64,000 nucleotides of DNA from contig NC_079245.1 of the NCBI RefSeq assembly GCF_028009165.1, forward strand, positions 2,914,001 to 2,978,000. The letters are read 5' to 3'. Both the position numbers and the translations under genes were made by a program. The notes below the pieces were generated by a model. The model was not told where the DNA came from. It saw only the letters and a program-made list of their open reading frames with translations, and made no database searches. The DNA comes from Akanthomyces muscarius. Its lineage: Eukaryota; Ascomycota; Sordariomycetes; Hypocreales; Cordycipitaceae. How positions within the stretch are numbered: position 1 is the first letter of the stretch; every line of letters starts with the position of its first letter. This document shows, piece by piece, positions 32,350 through 43,183 of this stretch.

Positions 32350-33981
32350 AAACTTTGGTATGGTAGCACCCTTTTCAACCTGCCTTCCCCGGGCATGATC
32401 GAACCGAACGCAGAACTAACAGCTGCGCAGAAACACTCAACAACGACAAACTCGCGCTCTCGACCGAGTTTCCCCTGTACAAAAATCTGGCAGCTTTCGG
32501 TCTCTGGCCCAGGATGGTCGCTTTCTTCTTCAATGTGTTCCTCAACACTTTTTGTTTGTATATTTTTGCCTACGATGGCGGGACATGGGTCACAGCGACA
32601 TGCCCGTTCTTTTTATCTTTGTAATGGCGATAGCTTTTAATGCCAGACTTCGGTAGCAGCGGTGGAGGTTGACCACACCGACTACGAAATAATGCGAATG
32701 AGTTCATGCAGCATATGATTGCATATGCTCAGCTCTTTTTGATATGATTGTGATCCCGAGTGTGTCCGACATGTTTGGCAGTTGGCCAGACAAACATTGG
32801 CTGCAGCCGCGCATACGCGGTTTGTCAGTTGCCAAGTAACCGCGCACGAGCCTCTCTACGCCGATGCAGTAATGAAAAACATTCAGCAGGTTTCATCGAC
32901 GTGCGAGACTACTCAAGGACTCAGGGCGGTGTTGTGTACAGACGTCCGTCGGATGGTCTGTGTCGGTTCCTACAATCGTCCCGGACTTCGTTAATTAGGT
33001 CGAGCACCGTGTCGCATTCGAGTGGCTTTGATCGGGATCTAGGTCTATACATGTCGTGGCCAATGCAGAATAAATTGGCGAAGAGGTCTAGGTATGTACG
33101 TTCAATCATTGCGATCCTCCTCATGTGGCCAGTGGCCGAGAAGCACCGCACCCAAGATTGTTCGCTTTCTTCTCCGTCTTGTGTCTCCCGCAATCCAGGT
33201 AGGTCTTGGGCAACAACAGAATTGTCACCTCGCACCAGGCATGTATCAGGGGAGCATAGACGTGGTTTTTTGCGTTGTTCAATAATGAAGAAGAAGAAGA
33301 GAAAAGAGAAAAAAGAAGCGTCAAATTTTTTGGTCTCTTATTGCGGGTGGATTTCACTGTGGGGCGGAGCCTGAGGCTTACTATTGGACAAAATTTTACT
33401 ATGGCTAGGCACGACTCTCTGGTGTGGATGGCACTTAAACATGGCCAAAAAAAATCACATTTGACCAGATCGGCTCTTGTCTTTCGGTAGAACAATATTC
33501 AGAGTTTTTTTTTTTTTCGCCTTTTTTCTCCAAGTATTCTTTCCTGCTGCGCTACACCTGCCAGCGCTGGCAAACTGTCTAGCTCGCCTCACATTTCTCA
33601 GCAACGCGGTCGTGGGCAAACGCCAGCATTCAACCAGCGAGGCCACAAACAATGCGAGAAAAATCGCCGGGGGCTTCACCAATCGACTCGATTGATGCAG
33701 AAGTTGCTGAATGATATACCGACTTGGGGCGACGCAATTGCATTGCCCAGCCCTCGCTGGAGACAGTGTCACTGTGACCAGCGAGCGACCATTGCCGTGG
33801 GACGATAAAAAGGACATCTGACTGCTGCAAGTGAACGCTGGAGATATTGCTCTGCCACCTAATCATCTGACTCATAGCCGCTAAAGCCATCGGCAAACGG
33901 GAAACCTTCCGTTGGCATCGTTTCCATATCATCGCCGACCGCGCCAGGCAGGATAATTGTGCACGCTCCATCAGTTGCTGC
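32350..33981. other. Spacer after the pheromone gene
   Basis: No gene is supported. Open frames in this stretch are short, low in motif content and disagree between strands. Confidence 0.45.
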
Positions 33982-34345
33982 TTACACCTGGGCAGTTGCC
34001 GGTGGTGCAGTAGGGCTGTCATCCTCGAGTTTATCAGATTGCGGCTGTGTTTTCCAGCTTTCTGTTATCCGTCCCCACCCTCTGACCAGCAAATACCAAC
34101 AAAGCTACCATTCAGACCTTGTTGCTGATCGAAGGTTGAGAAAGTGCAGATCGTTTCCTCTTCTTCGCCACTTCCCATCGACAATATCCTCCTGCATTGT
34201 CTTCAAGGTCACACCTCTGCCCTTGTCATAAGTCACCACAGTCAAAGCCACGATACTTTCAATGTTGAAGGCAACCAGCAGCGTAATCACAGTGGCTGCT
34301 ACAGAAGTTGTGATGAAGGGGGTCTTTGTGGTTGCGGACATGATA
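33982..34345 (-). pseudogene. 3' part of a second CorA-like gene, broken
   Basis: The minus strand encodes ALWAIPNIMSATTKTPFITT, a membrane helix (SVAATVITLLVAFNIES), then KWRRRGNDLHFLN and SEW. This matches the C-terminal part of CorA-like fungal proteins, including the relic at 5.7-6.1 kb. A TAG at 34105-34107 falls where the second Trp of the family SEWW motif is expected. The same frame then continues in homology (LCWYLLVRGW) to a TAA at 33982. Upstream, the first helix appears in another frame. Sequence to about 34870 may be more of the gene, but I cannot align it. A nonsense change plus a frameshift indicates decay. Confidence 0.6.
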
Positions 34346-34870
34346 TTCGGGATAGCCCAGAGAGCCTGCTCGACGGGGAAACGTCAGCAAAACTGTCAAC
34401 AGCAGGATGGCGTGCATTGTAGCACACGAAAGCGCAAGTGGACAGTATTGGGCAACGTACCGCGCAATATGCTCGGGGCAGGACCTCCGAAGTACCTGCG
34501 TGCGACACGAAAGACCAGCCTCCCAACGCTGAATGGCAAGGTGCCAACCACCCAACGTGGAAGAATAGTAAAGCTGGAAAACAAGTCTGTAGCGGGCCCG
34601 GAGGCTACAAATGTCCAGCTCTCGGGGGCTTCACCTTGGTGGACGTCGACGATGAACTTTCCTGTACCTGGGGTGGAAGAGCCAGACAGTGGGCTAGCGA
34701 ACTTGCGAATGGTGCAATACGATTGACGGAATGAAAATTTCGGCGGCATATCTGGGGGTATCGACATTCCGTCGACTGAAGCTCGGAGAAGTCCAAGTCT
34801 CGGGAATAGTCACCGCCCTGGGAAGTGGCAATCGACCCTCTTACGGAACGGTTCCGTCTACTTAGCGTCA

Positions 34871-35901
34871 TTTAACGACAATTTGAGATTGCAGGGCGCA
34901 AATCTTCCTCTCACGTTTTGCGCCTTGTAAGGTTGTCTAAATGACAAAATCTCGTCAACAGTTCCGTGATAGCTGCTTCGGTAACTATTCGTTCTTGGCG
35001 AGTCGAAAGCTAGCGGGAGAGCGGCACGATCCGCAGTCCACCTGTCAAGATGCTACCCCAGGCCTTGAGAGGTCAGAGATAACCTGACCACAGGCCTTGA
35101 CCTGAGGGGCGCGCCGTCGAGCAGGATCCAGCCTTGTTTGGAGTGTGGCAGCCCGCAGTGCTGCTGACCATCAAGAAATATGTAAAGTGTAAGAAAGAAC
35201 AGACAAACAGGGAAACTAAGAAGAATAGGGAAAATAAGAAAAAAGGAGAAAAGCTACATAGCTACATTTGGCCGACGCGAGCAACGCGAGCCTTATGCCC
35301 GGGGTGCTAGAGAAATAAATCGCCTATGCAATGTTTTTCCATTGATGGCGCAGATGAGCCCTCCAACTTAGTGGTATATTCTTTTTTTACTTGTAATTTC
35401 AAGTCATCTTGGCGCGCCGCAATGGATGGATCTCCGAACCCGGAAGCCACAGTCGTTTGCTGCCGGTGAGTCAATGGGGCTCACCATGCTCAGTATCACA
35501 GCCCTGCTTCAGCTAGCAACTTTAATGATCGGCATTGTTTCTAGCGTATTTCAAAGTAATGTCCGGTATTTCCAGATGGCGCCCTGTCTTGACACCGCGA
35601 CGGCCGGCTGGCAGCAATGTGCTACGCTCGTCCGACATCGGTTAGTTGTCCTCCCGCCAATCCACCCAGGTTACAACTCTCCTCAAAAAAGTACCTGAGA
35701 TGGGCAATCATTTTGTTAGTGGCTCATTCTACTTATTTTGATCATAGTCTATATCTTCCGGGATAAGCATCGTTTGGCAATGCCCGACAGCTGCCATCAA
35801 TCTCTTCCTCCCGCCGTTTCGTTTGAGTCTTCATCACTCCGCCGCATGTCGCAAGCTTCACATTGCTCTTTTAGTATATCGCCATATGTCATCTCGTCGC
35901 A
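34871..35901. other. Spacer with a second A/G-rich tract
   Basis: Positions about 35165-35260 resemble the purine-rich tract at 2100-2290. The right part contains the promoter of the acetolactate synthase paralog. No gene is supported. Confidence 0.45.
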
Positions 35902-38088
35902 ATGAATCACACGTCTATATGGCCCCGAGCCTGGCGGCATCGTGGCCCAGCTTCAACAGCTCGCCCCATGGCTCTGATAAATACACGGCGGGCGGCCACT
36001 CTGCAGTGAGTGAAAAGCAATCGCAATCAACGTACACGAGGATGTATTGCTAATGGCATATCGTTTTCAGTAGTATTTTGACGGCAAGAGAGTCAATTGC
36101 AAGCTTCTCGGCCCGGACAGACACCAAGTATGTCGAGCCTCCACGTCGCAGCTTTCAAAAGATGGATAAATCGTCAGTCTGCCTCGACGCGGAGCAATTG
36201 GAGACCCCTACTAACACAGGTTAAAGATTTATTGATATGACTGGAGGTCAAATATTCCACGAAATGATGAAGAGACAGAATGTCCAGCACATCTGTAAGT
36301 CTACTCTAATTCCTGTTCCCTCCACCAAGCTAACCTGTCCCAGTCGGCTATCCTGGCGGCGCGATCCTCCCCGTATTCGACGCCATTTACAACTCGAAGC
36401 ACTTCAACTTCATCCTGCCCAAGCACGAGCAAGGCGCAGGCCACATGGCCGAGGGCTACGCCCGCGCGTCCGGCAAGCCTGGTGTGGTGCTCGTCACCAG
36501 CGGGCCCGGGGCCACTAACGTCGTCACGCCCATGGCCGACGCGCTCGCCGACGGCGTGCCGCTGGTCGTCTTTTCCGGTCAGGTGCGCACCACGGCCATT
36601 GGCAGCGATGCCTTCCAGGAGGCCGACGTGCTCGGCATCTCCCGGGGGTGCACCAAGTGGAACACCATGGTGCGCAACGTCGCCGAGCTGCCGAAGCGTA
36701 TCAACGAGGCGTTTGAGATTGCGACGAGCGGCCGGCCGGGACCCGTCTTGGTGGATTTGCCGAGCGACGTCACGGCGAGTGTGCTGCGCAGGGCCATTCC
36801 GATGCAGTCGTCGCTTCCTCGCGCCGCCAACACGAGCGAGACTATGCAATGCAACGACAAGTACCTCGAGGGTGCACTGCAACGCGCGGCTCGTCTCATC
36901 AACAACTCCAAGAGCCCCGTCATCTACGCGGGACACGGAGTTGTGTGCTCGAAAAATGGTCCGGCGCTGCTCAAGGAACTGGCGGGCAAGTCGTCGATTC
37001 CGGTGACGACGTCCCTTCACGGCCTCGGTGCGTTTGATGAGCTCGACGATAATGCTCTACATATGCTAGGCATGCACGGCGCTGGCTATGCCAACATGGC
37101 TGTACAAAATGCCGACGTTCTTATCGCTCTAGGTGGTCGTTTCGACGAGCGTGCTATCTGTAACGTGGCGAGATTTGCGCCCAAGGCACACGAAGCAGAA
37201 AGGAGAGGCGAGGGCGGCATCATTCATTTCGAAATCATGCCCAAAAACATCAACAAGGTCGTTCAAGCCACCGAGGCAATCGAGGGCGACGTTGGCGCGA
37301 ATCTCGAGCTATTGCTACCCCATATCGAAACAAAGACCATGGAGGATCGGCAGCAGTGGCACGATCAGATCCGCGCGTGGAAGGCGAAATGGCCACTTTC
37401 CGACTATGACAAGTCGGACGATTCCGGCCTCATCAAGCCACAGGCTCTCGTCGAGGAGCTCAGCAACCTTACCGCGCACAGCAAAGCCAACACGTTCGTG
37501 ACGACCGGCGTCGGCCAGCACCAGATGTGGGTAGCGCAGCACTTCCGCTGGCGACACCCGCGCACCATGATCTCCTCCGGCGGCCTGGGCACCATGGGCT
37601 TCGGCCTACCCGCCGCCATCGGCGCGCAAGTCGCCCATCCCGACGCCCTCGTCATTGACATTGACGGCGACGCCTCCCTGGCCATGACGCTGACGGAGCT
37701 GTCCACGGCGGCGCAGTTCCGCATCGGCGTCAAGGTCATTGTGCTGAACAACGAGGAGCAGGGCATGATTACGCAGTGGCAGAACCTCTTCTACGAGGAC
37801 CGCTACGCGCACTGCCACCAGGCGAACCCGGACTTTGTGCGGCTGGCCGAGGCCATGGGCGTGCAGGCGCGGCGGCTGGCCAGCCCAAAGGACACGAGGC
37901 AGGCTCTGGAGTGGCTGATAGGTACAGATGGGCCGGCGCTGCTGGAGGTGATGACGGAGAAGAAAGTGCCGGTGCTACCGATGGTGCCCGGTGGGAAAGG
38001 CCTGGATGAGTTTATACCGTGGGATGGGGAGAGGGATAGGGCGAGGAAGAAGCTGATGCGGGAGCGGACGGGCGGACGGCATGGGTAG
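35902..38088 (+). CDS. Acetolactate synthase catalytic subunit, divergent paralog
   Basis: Four exons (35902-36005, 36071-36172, 36227-36294, 36344-38088) close to 672 residues. The first 60 residues are rich in Arg, Ala and Ser and almost free of acid, a mitochondrial transit peptide. The enzyme joins pyruvate units in the first step of valine and leucine synthesis and has the expected motifs: MTGGQIFHEMM, GYPGGAILPVFDAIY, the ThDP-activating Glu120 in HEQGAGHMAEGYA, the ThDP/Mg motif GDASL...NN, and Trp570 in TQWQNLFYE. In the inhibitor-binding GQVPT segment Pro is replaced by Arg (R173, GQVRTTAIG). Nearby SRSCTKW reads SRGCTKW. Intron 2 uses an AAG acceptor. It looks functional. Whether the genome has a second, standard ILV2 cannot be seen here. 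Confidence 0.92.
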
Positions 38089-39716
38089 CTGTTTTTGCAG
38101 TTCAAGAAGGAAAAAAGTGAACTTGTTCGTCTGATCTGGCCAATTGTCTGCTCTTTATGTTCATCTCAGTTTCGTTTTATTTTTATTTTGTCGAGGGGAC
38201 ATTCATGTTTTGCGATGCTGCAGCAAGCCGAGACCGTCTCATGTCGGCAGCCGCCACGGACATGTACCTCATACCACAGCTGTTTCACTCATATGTCTCT
38301 GCTTGGTGATTTGTACCTCTCCCTTTCCGACCAAGAAAAAAGCAAATGTCCAATATCGATTCTTCCAAAGCTTTGAAAGTACCCCGCGTTGCCGGATGAT
38401 CGTCCCGTGGCCCATGTCAACAACTTTGGAGCGCGGGCGAGCTAGCCAGATCACCATAGAAAGATATTAGCCAGCCTTGCGCAGTCTATCCGTCAATGCG
38501 GCAGAGAGTCTGGATTTCCCCGCCTCGCCAGTCGCCGTCGAACGGGGCCGCGTAGATTTCATCATCTTGGTTACCAGTATTGCCGTCATTTTTATAATTC
38601 ATGGAACACTGCGGTCTCGCAAGAAGAATATGCGAGTTCTTTATCGCCAAGTTGCAGGGAAATAGAAACAAGAATTGTGTGCAAGTCCTGCCAAATCAAT
38701 CCCAGTCTACAGTGGGTTGAAGGTAATTCCGAGCGAACTGCCACTAAACCGCCATACATTAGCGCTCGGAACTACCTGGAGGCACTGTAGAACCCTGCAA
38801 AATCATCACCAACTATCCCGCTTGCCCGCGACCAAGCTGCGGCTGTCCGGGACAAGTCGCAGCTTAGCTAGGGACCTTTGTTCAGCCCGCCCCCGGGGCC
38901 GACGCCGGAGGGCCTCGGATAGCGTGCTGTTGAAGAGTCGTGTGCTGATGATCCAGTCAGTGTCAGTAATGGCGGTATTCGCAGGGCTTATTTTCTTCTT
39001 TTTTCCGTTTCCAAGTCATCCAAGCATGGACTTCTCTCGCTCTATTTGATTTACCTTGCTTCTTCTCCTCGGATTAAAGACAGCGTCGTCATCTGCAGCC
39101 TGACTCAGCCAAACTGATAACGCCCTGACGAGCACTAAAAAAAAAATACAGCCGAACTTGATTTGCATACTTTTTGCAATCTCCACAGCGCTAGTGTCGA
39201 GTCTTCTCTTTTACAGGCTGTCCATCAAATCTCGCAAGGCCATTCAAGCACATCATTTCCACTAAAACCGAGCCGGAAAAAGCCACTAGTCAAATATCCC
39301 TGCTCCGTTGCAATACTGCCAGTATAACTGCCCAGTATATATATGCATTAGTAACCGCTGCCGCTGCTGCTCACTTTCCTTGCAGACTTGAATTAATAAA
39401 AAGGCCGAGTCAAAAGTCAAAAGTCGCTCGTCTGCCCCTCTTTCAACGCTGCAGGGCCCGCCCATCGAAGTCGTTGCCCCTCTTTCTCTCAACCTTTCCT
39501 CGTCAGATAACTAAACTCTTGTTGCGTCAGAGACAGAGAGAGAAAAAACTGCCGTAAACACCGCATGCACACTCAGCCACCCCAAGCACGCGACTACTTC
39601 GGAACCTTTTTTCCTCCTTCATAATTTTCATTTTTATTTTTCGATCTGGCGTTTCCCAAAGACTCCATCGGCCATCTCTTCATTTTGTCCGTTTCTGTCG
39701 CAATCACCCGCAGACC
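38089..39716. other. Spacer between acetolactate synthase and NMN adenylyltransferase
   Basis: No coding region is supported. The right end is a C/T-rich fungal promoter and leader with a TATATATA at about 39336. Confidence 0.45.
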
Positions 39717-40751
39717 ATGGGCTCGACGCTGTCTCTGCCGGCCACCGCCGCCGCCGCCGATGCCGAACCCCGGGTGACGCCGGCCTCGGCGCCCACGGGC
39801 CCTACACCACCATCCTCACCACCAGGGACCACGGCCAGAAGCGATGACGATCCGCTGCAAACGGCGCAGAAACAGGTGCTGCCTCAGCAGCAACAACAAT
39901 TAACCCCTCCTCCGTCTCCTCCGCCAAATACATACACATTTCCCGCCAAGAAGCTCAAGCGCCGCCTCACGCAACCCGGCAAGACGCCGCTCGTGCTCGT
40001 CGCCTGCGGCAGCTTCTCGCCCATCACCAAGCTGCACGTGCAAATGTTTGAGCTAGCGACGCGCCACATCCCGCGGACCAAATTCGAGATTGTCGGCAAT
40101 TATCTGAGTCCTTGCAGGTGCGTTCCAGCTTCCCCCGCACTCCAGCCCTCGTCTCGAGTTGCTTGGAAGACGTGCCATGCTAACCACGACGCAAACAGCG
40201 ACGCATACAACAAATCCTCCCTCGTCCCCGCCCACCACCGCCTGCAAATGTGCACCCTCGCCGTCGACAACCTCGCCACCACCGCCATCCAGGTCGACGA
40301 CTGGGAGGCCACGCGCGTCGACGCCGCCGGCCGCCCGCTCTACAGCCGCACCGCCGACGTCCTGCGCCACTTTGACTCGGCCATCAACGACGACCTCGGC
40401 GGCATCGAGTCCTGCGACGGCTCCTCCAAGTCCCCGGCCCGCATCATGCTGCTCATCGGCGCCGACCTCGCCCTCACCATGAGCAACCCCAAGGTCTGGG
40501 CGCCCGCCGACATCGACGTCCTGCTGGGCTACTACGGCGCCTTCATCGTCGAGCGCCCGCATCAGTGCGCGATCCGCGACGCCGTCGCGCCGCTGAGCAG
40601 GTACAAGGACAACATCTGGGTCGTCGACTCGTTTGAGAATGATATAAGCTCCACAAAGGTCCGCGCGCAAATACAGAACCGCGAGCAGTCGATGGATATA
40701 CCCGGCGCCGTCTTTAAATACATCAAGACGCATCGTCTATATCTGGAGTAG
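39717..40751 (+). CDS. NMA1: Nicotinamide mononucleotide adenylyltransferase
   Basis: It transfers AMP from ATP to NMN to make NAD. Two exons (39717-40117 and 40199-40751) give 317 residues. The 81-bp intron is in frame, so the unspliced frame is also open, but splicing restores the family sequence NYLSPCSDAYNKSSL. Motifs are the nucleotide-binding GSFSPITKLH (98-107), LLIGADLALTMSNPKVW and the C-terminal SSTKVR (SxTxxR). Residues 1-80 form a low-complexity Pro/Gln/Ala tail. The start MGSTLS fits an N-myristoylation site (Gly2, Ser6), which could tether the enzyme to membranes; that is inference. Confidence 0.93.
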   Translation: MGSTLSLPATAAAADAEPRVTPASAPTGPTPPSSPPGTTARSDDDPLQTAQKQVLPQQQQQLTPPPSPPPNTYTFPAKKLKRRLTQPGKTPLVLVACGSFSPITKLHVQMFELATRHIPRTKFEIVGNYLSPCRCVPASPALQPSSRVAWKTCHANHDANSDAYNKSSLVPAHHRLQMCTLAVDNLATTAIQVDDWEATRVDAAGRPLYSRTADVLRHFDSAINDDLGGIESCDGSSKSPARIMLLIGADLALTMSNPKVWAPADIDVLLGYYGAFIVERPHQCAIRDAVAPLSRYKDNIWVVDSFENDISSTKVRAQIQNREQSMDIPGAVFKYIKTHRLYLE

Positions 40752-40982
40752 ACGGGATATAGACGCCTCTGATTTCAGGTTTATGATTTTGTTTTTTCCT
40801 TTTTTTTTCGCATTTATTCGAGATACATCTCTGGACGCTTTACTGTCCATCGTCACGACTGCAACGTCAGCATTGAGCATACATATATATACAGCCATTT
40901 CTAATGCCATCAATTTTATACCCTCTCTCTATATAAACATACATTCTAAAAAAGAAGATATTTTTCTTCCATGCCCTGTTCA

Positions 40983-42255
40983 TCATTGCGCGTACAAGAT
41001 CCATTCATGAGGCAGCAGGCTGTCCGACATGGGGCTGTGCTCGCTGATCCTCAAGTCTCGCTGGCCCAGCCGCACCCAGTATCCCGCATGCGCGACGCCC
41101 CTGTCTACCGGCCGCCAGCATCTTTCGTATCGCGCACCGTCTGAGACATGCTCCACCGTCCTGCCTGGTGTTTCACGCGCCACGTTGCACTGTTCCACGT
41201 AGATCGAGCTGGGCACCGCAAAAGCAAAGTCCGTCACCCGTGCCGGCAGCATCCGCACCAGGCCGTCGACGCGCCGCATCAGCAGCCGTTCCACGGCGTC
41301 CTCTGACCCGCCGCCCATCTGGCGCGAGTAGGCAATGACAGGGTCCCTCCCAGTCCATTGCGCCGAAATGTACAGCGTCTTGAGCCCGTGGAACGACGAC
41401 AGGATGGCACGCAGCATGTCCTCAAACTCCTGCATGAGCTCCCTGGTTTTGCTGGGGAAGCTGTCCGCCCATGGCGGATGCGACCCGAAGTCCCACAGCA
41501 CCTCGAGCGAGGTAATGGCCGCTACGCGCTGGGGCAGCAGCAGTCGATCGATGTCGAGAATCAGCGCCTTGCTGGCGGTATGTATCGTGTTTGTGCCGTA
41601 GAGGATGTCGATGCCCTCGAAGTAGCTATAGCGTCCAGTGTCAGTCCTTGCATCACATACGGAGACGGGGCGATGTTGGTTCTACTCACGCTTGTCGACA
41701 AGACTGCAGCCAACCCAAGGCGCCAATGCGGCACTTGTCAGGGGCGACGCCTGGCCACTGCTTGCACGCATCATCCGGCGTGATGCCGCTGCGGCACTGA
41801 TCCTGGCATGGCTGGACGCTGTGGCCGTCGTTTACAGCCGTTCCGGGCGGGTTGCGGTGGCAGACGGAACCGTGCCATTGCCAGGCCTGACGTGTCGTGG
41901 TGTCGAGTATGGGAAAGAACTTGCCGTCGTCGGCCTTGCCAGGCTCGATGAAGAGGCCGGCGTGGCCCAGGGCGGCACGGTCTCGGCCGATGGGTTGACG
42001 CCGCAACGGTGGGTAGCTTAGCAGCACGTCCATGTGCAGTGTACGCTCGCCAAAGGCGGCTGTTAGGATCTGAATCCGGATCTCGGCGGGAAGCCTCTGG
42101 AACAGGGGGCTGTCGGCGGTAGCATCGTGCCGAGGTTGGACAGAAAGGTCGGCCGTCGAGGATGTTGGGGTGAGTACGTGTCTACGTCTCTTGGGCAGCT
42201 TCTGAGGGCCGTCATTGACGATGCCGTGAAGCCATCCAGAGAAACGGCTTGCCAT
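40983..42255 (-). CDS. DUF7730-type protein of unknown function
   Basis: Two exons (42255-41690 and 41625-40983) close to 402 residues. After a basic N-terminus the family signature LPAEIRIQILTAAFG appears, an F-box-like opening. It is followed by CRQAYFEGIDILYGTNTIH across the splice site and LLLPQRVAAITSLEVLW. This family is very common in filamentous ascomycetes and has no assigned role. Similarity to F-box helices suggests protein interaction. It converges with the NMN adenylyltransferase gene, about 230 bp apart. Confidence 0.78.
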
Positions 42256-43183
42256 TGAGCATGGGAGGTGCGGGGTGCTGCGAGTCGTTGGGGCAGGAAG
42301 TGGGAGGCATCTGGGTTCAAGCCGGAATGCATGTCTCTACGTCCGGGGAGCAGGGAAGAAACCGGCCGGTCGAGTCCTTTTTACACGTTTTGCAATGGCG
42401 TGGCGTTGACGCGCACATGGATGCAGTCATTAGGCACAGCACACGGCACCGTCAGGCCTCGAACCAGCTGGCATCTGCCAGCGGAGGCGCCCCAGGCGGG
42501 TTGTCTTTAGCGCTTGCCAGGGCGCAGGCCTGCGGATATTGTGCGCTCACATTGCATCTGCTAAGTCGCGACGTGTGGATAGGGGGAGTCGTAGCGGGAG
42601 CGGCTTTTGTCCCTCGTTGTGGTGTGCGAGGTGGTGCGTGGTCGAATGGTGTGTCTCTGCCCCTCACGATGGCCCCTCTGGAGCTGCTAATCTGCCCCTC
42701 ATTACGTAGGGCCGGACGATCAGGTCTCACGGCATGCTGAGGGCAATGGTTGAAGAAATCAACAAGACGGACTCGACTCAAAATGCGACGAGTCAAAAAA
42801 GAGACCAAGGAGCCAAGGGAGATGCCGAGACATTCTAAGACAACGGCCGAACCACACACTCGACACCCATCCACGCCATCCATACCAGACAACCCCTCCA
42901 GCTCGGACCCCGCCATGCATCGCCTCATTCAGCTCGGCACCTGTTTAGCTCCAGCTACACAGCCCAGATATAGCGTGCAAGCTCGACTGGGCAACGATCA
43001 AACTTTAAACGCTTTCTCTTCAAATATCCTTCCAATCCTCTTCTGTCCGTCTCCATCTTCCCAACCCCGGATCTGGACAAGCTGTGCTGCGACTCTAGGC
43101 ACGTGCTGGCGGGGTCCTCGACAGCCTCAAACAAACACTCTCCCATCAATCTACCTATAGCAACCGCCATAGACCTACCCGCC
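42256..43183. other. Divergent promoter region of the DUF7730 and phospholipase C genes
   Basis: The two flanking genes diverge from this stretch. No further gene is seen. Confidence 0.5.

Noticed and set aside
40118..40198. Reading the NMN adenylyltransferase as one exon
   Set aside because: The 81-bp segment is in frame but breaks the conserved SPCSDAY stretch and has GT...CTAAC...CAG signals.
43103..43183. Upstream extension of phospholipase C
   Set aside because: The extended frame begins with GTG, and the first ATG at 43184 has good context.
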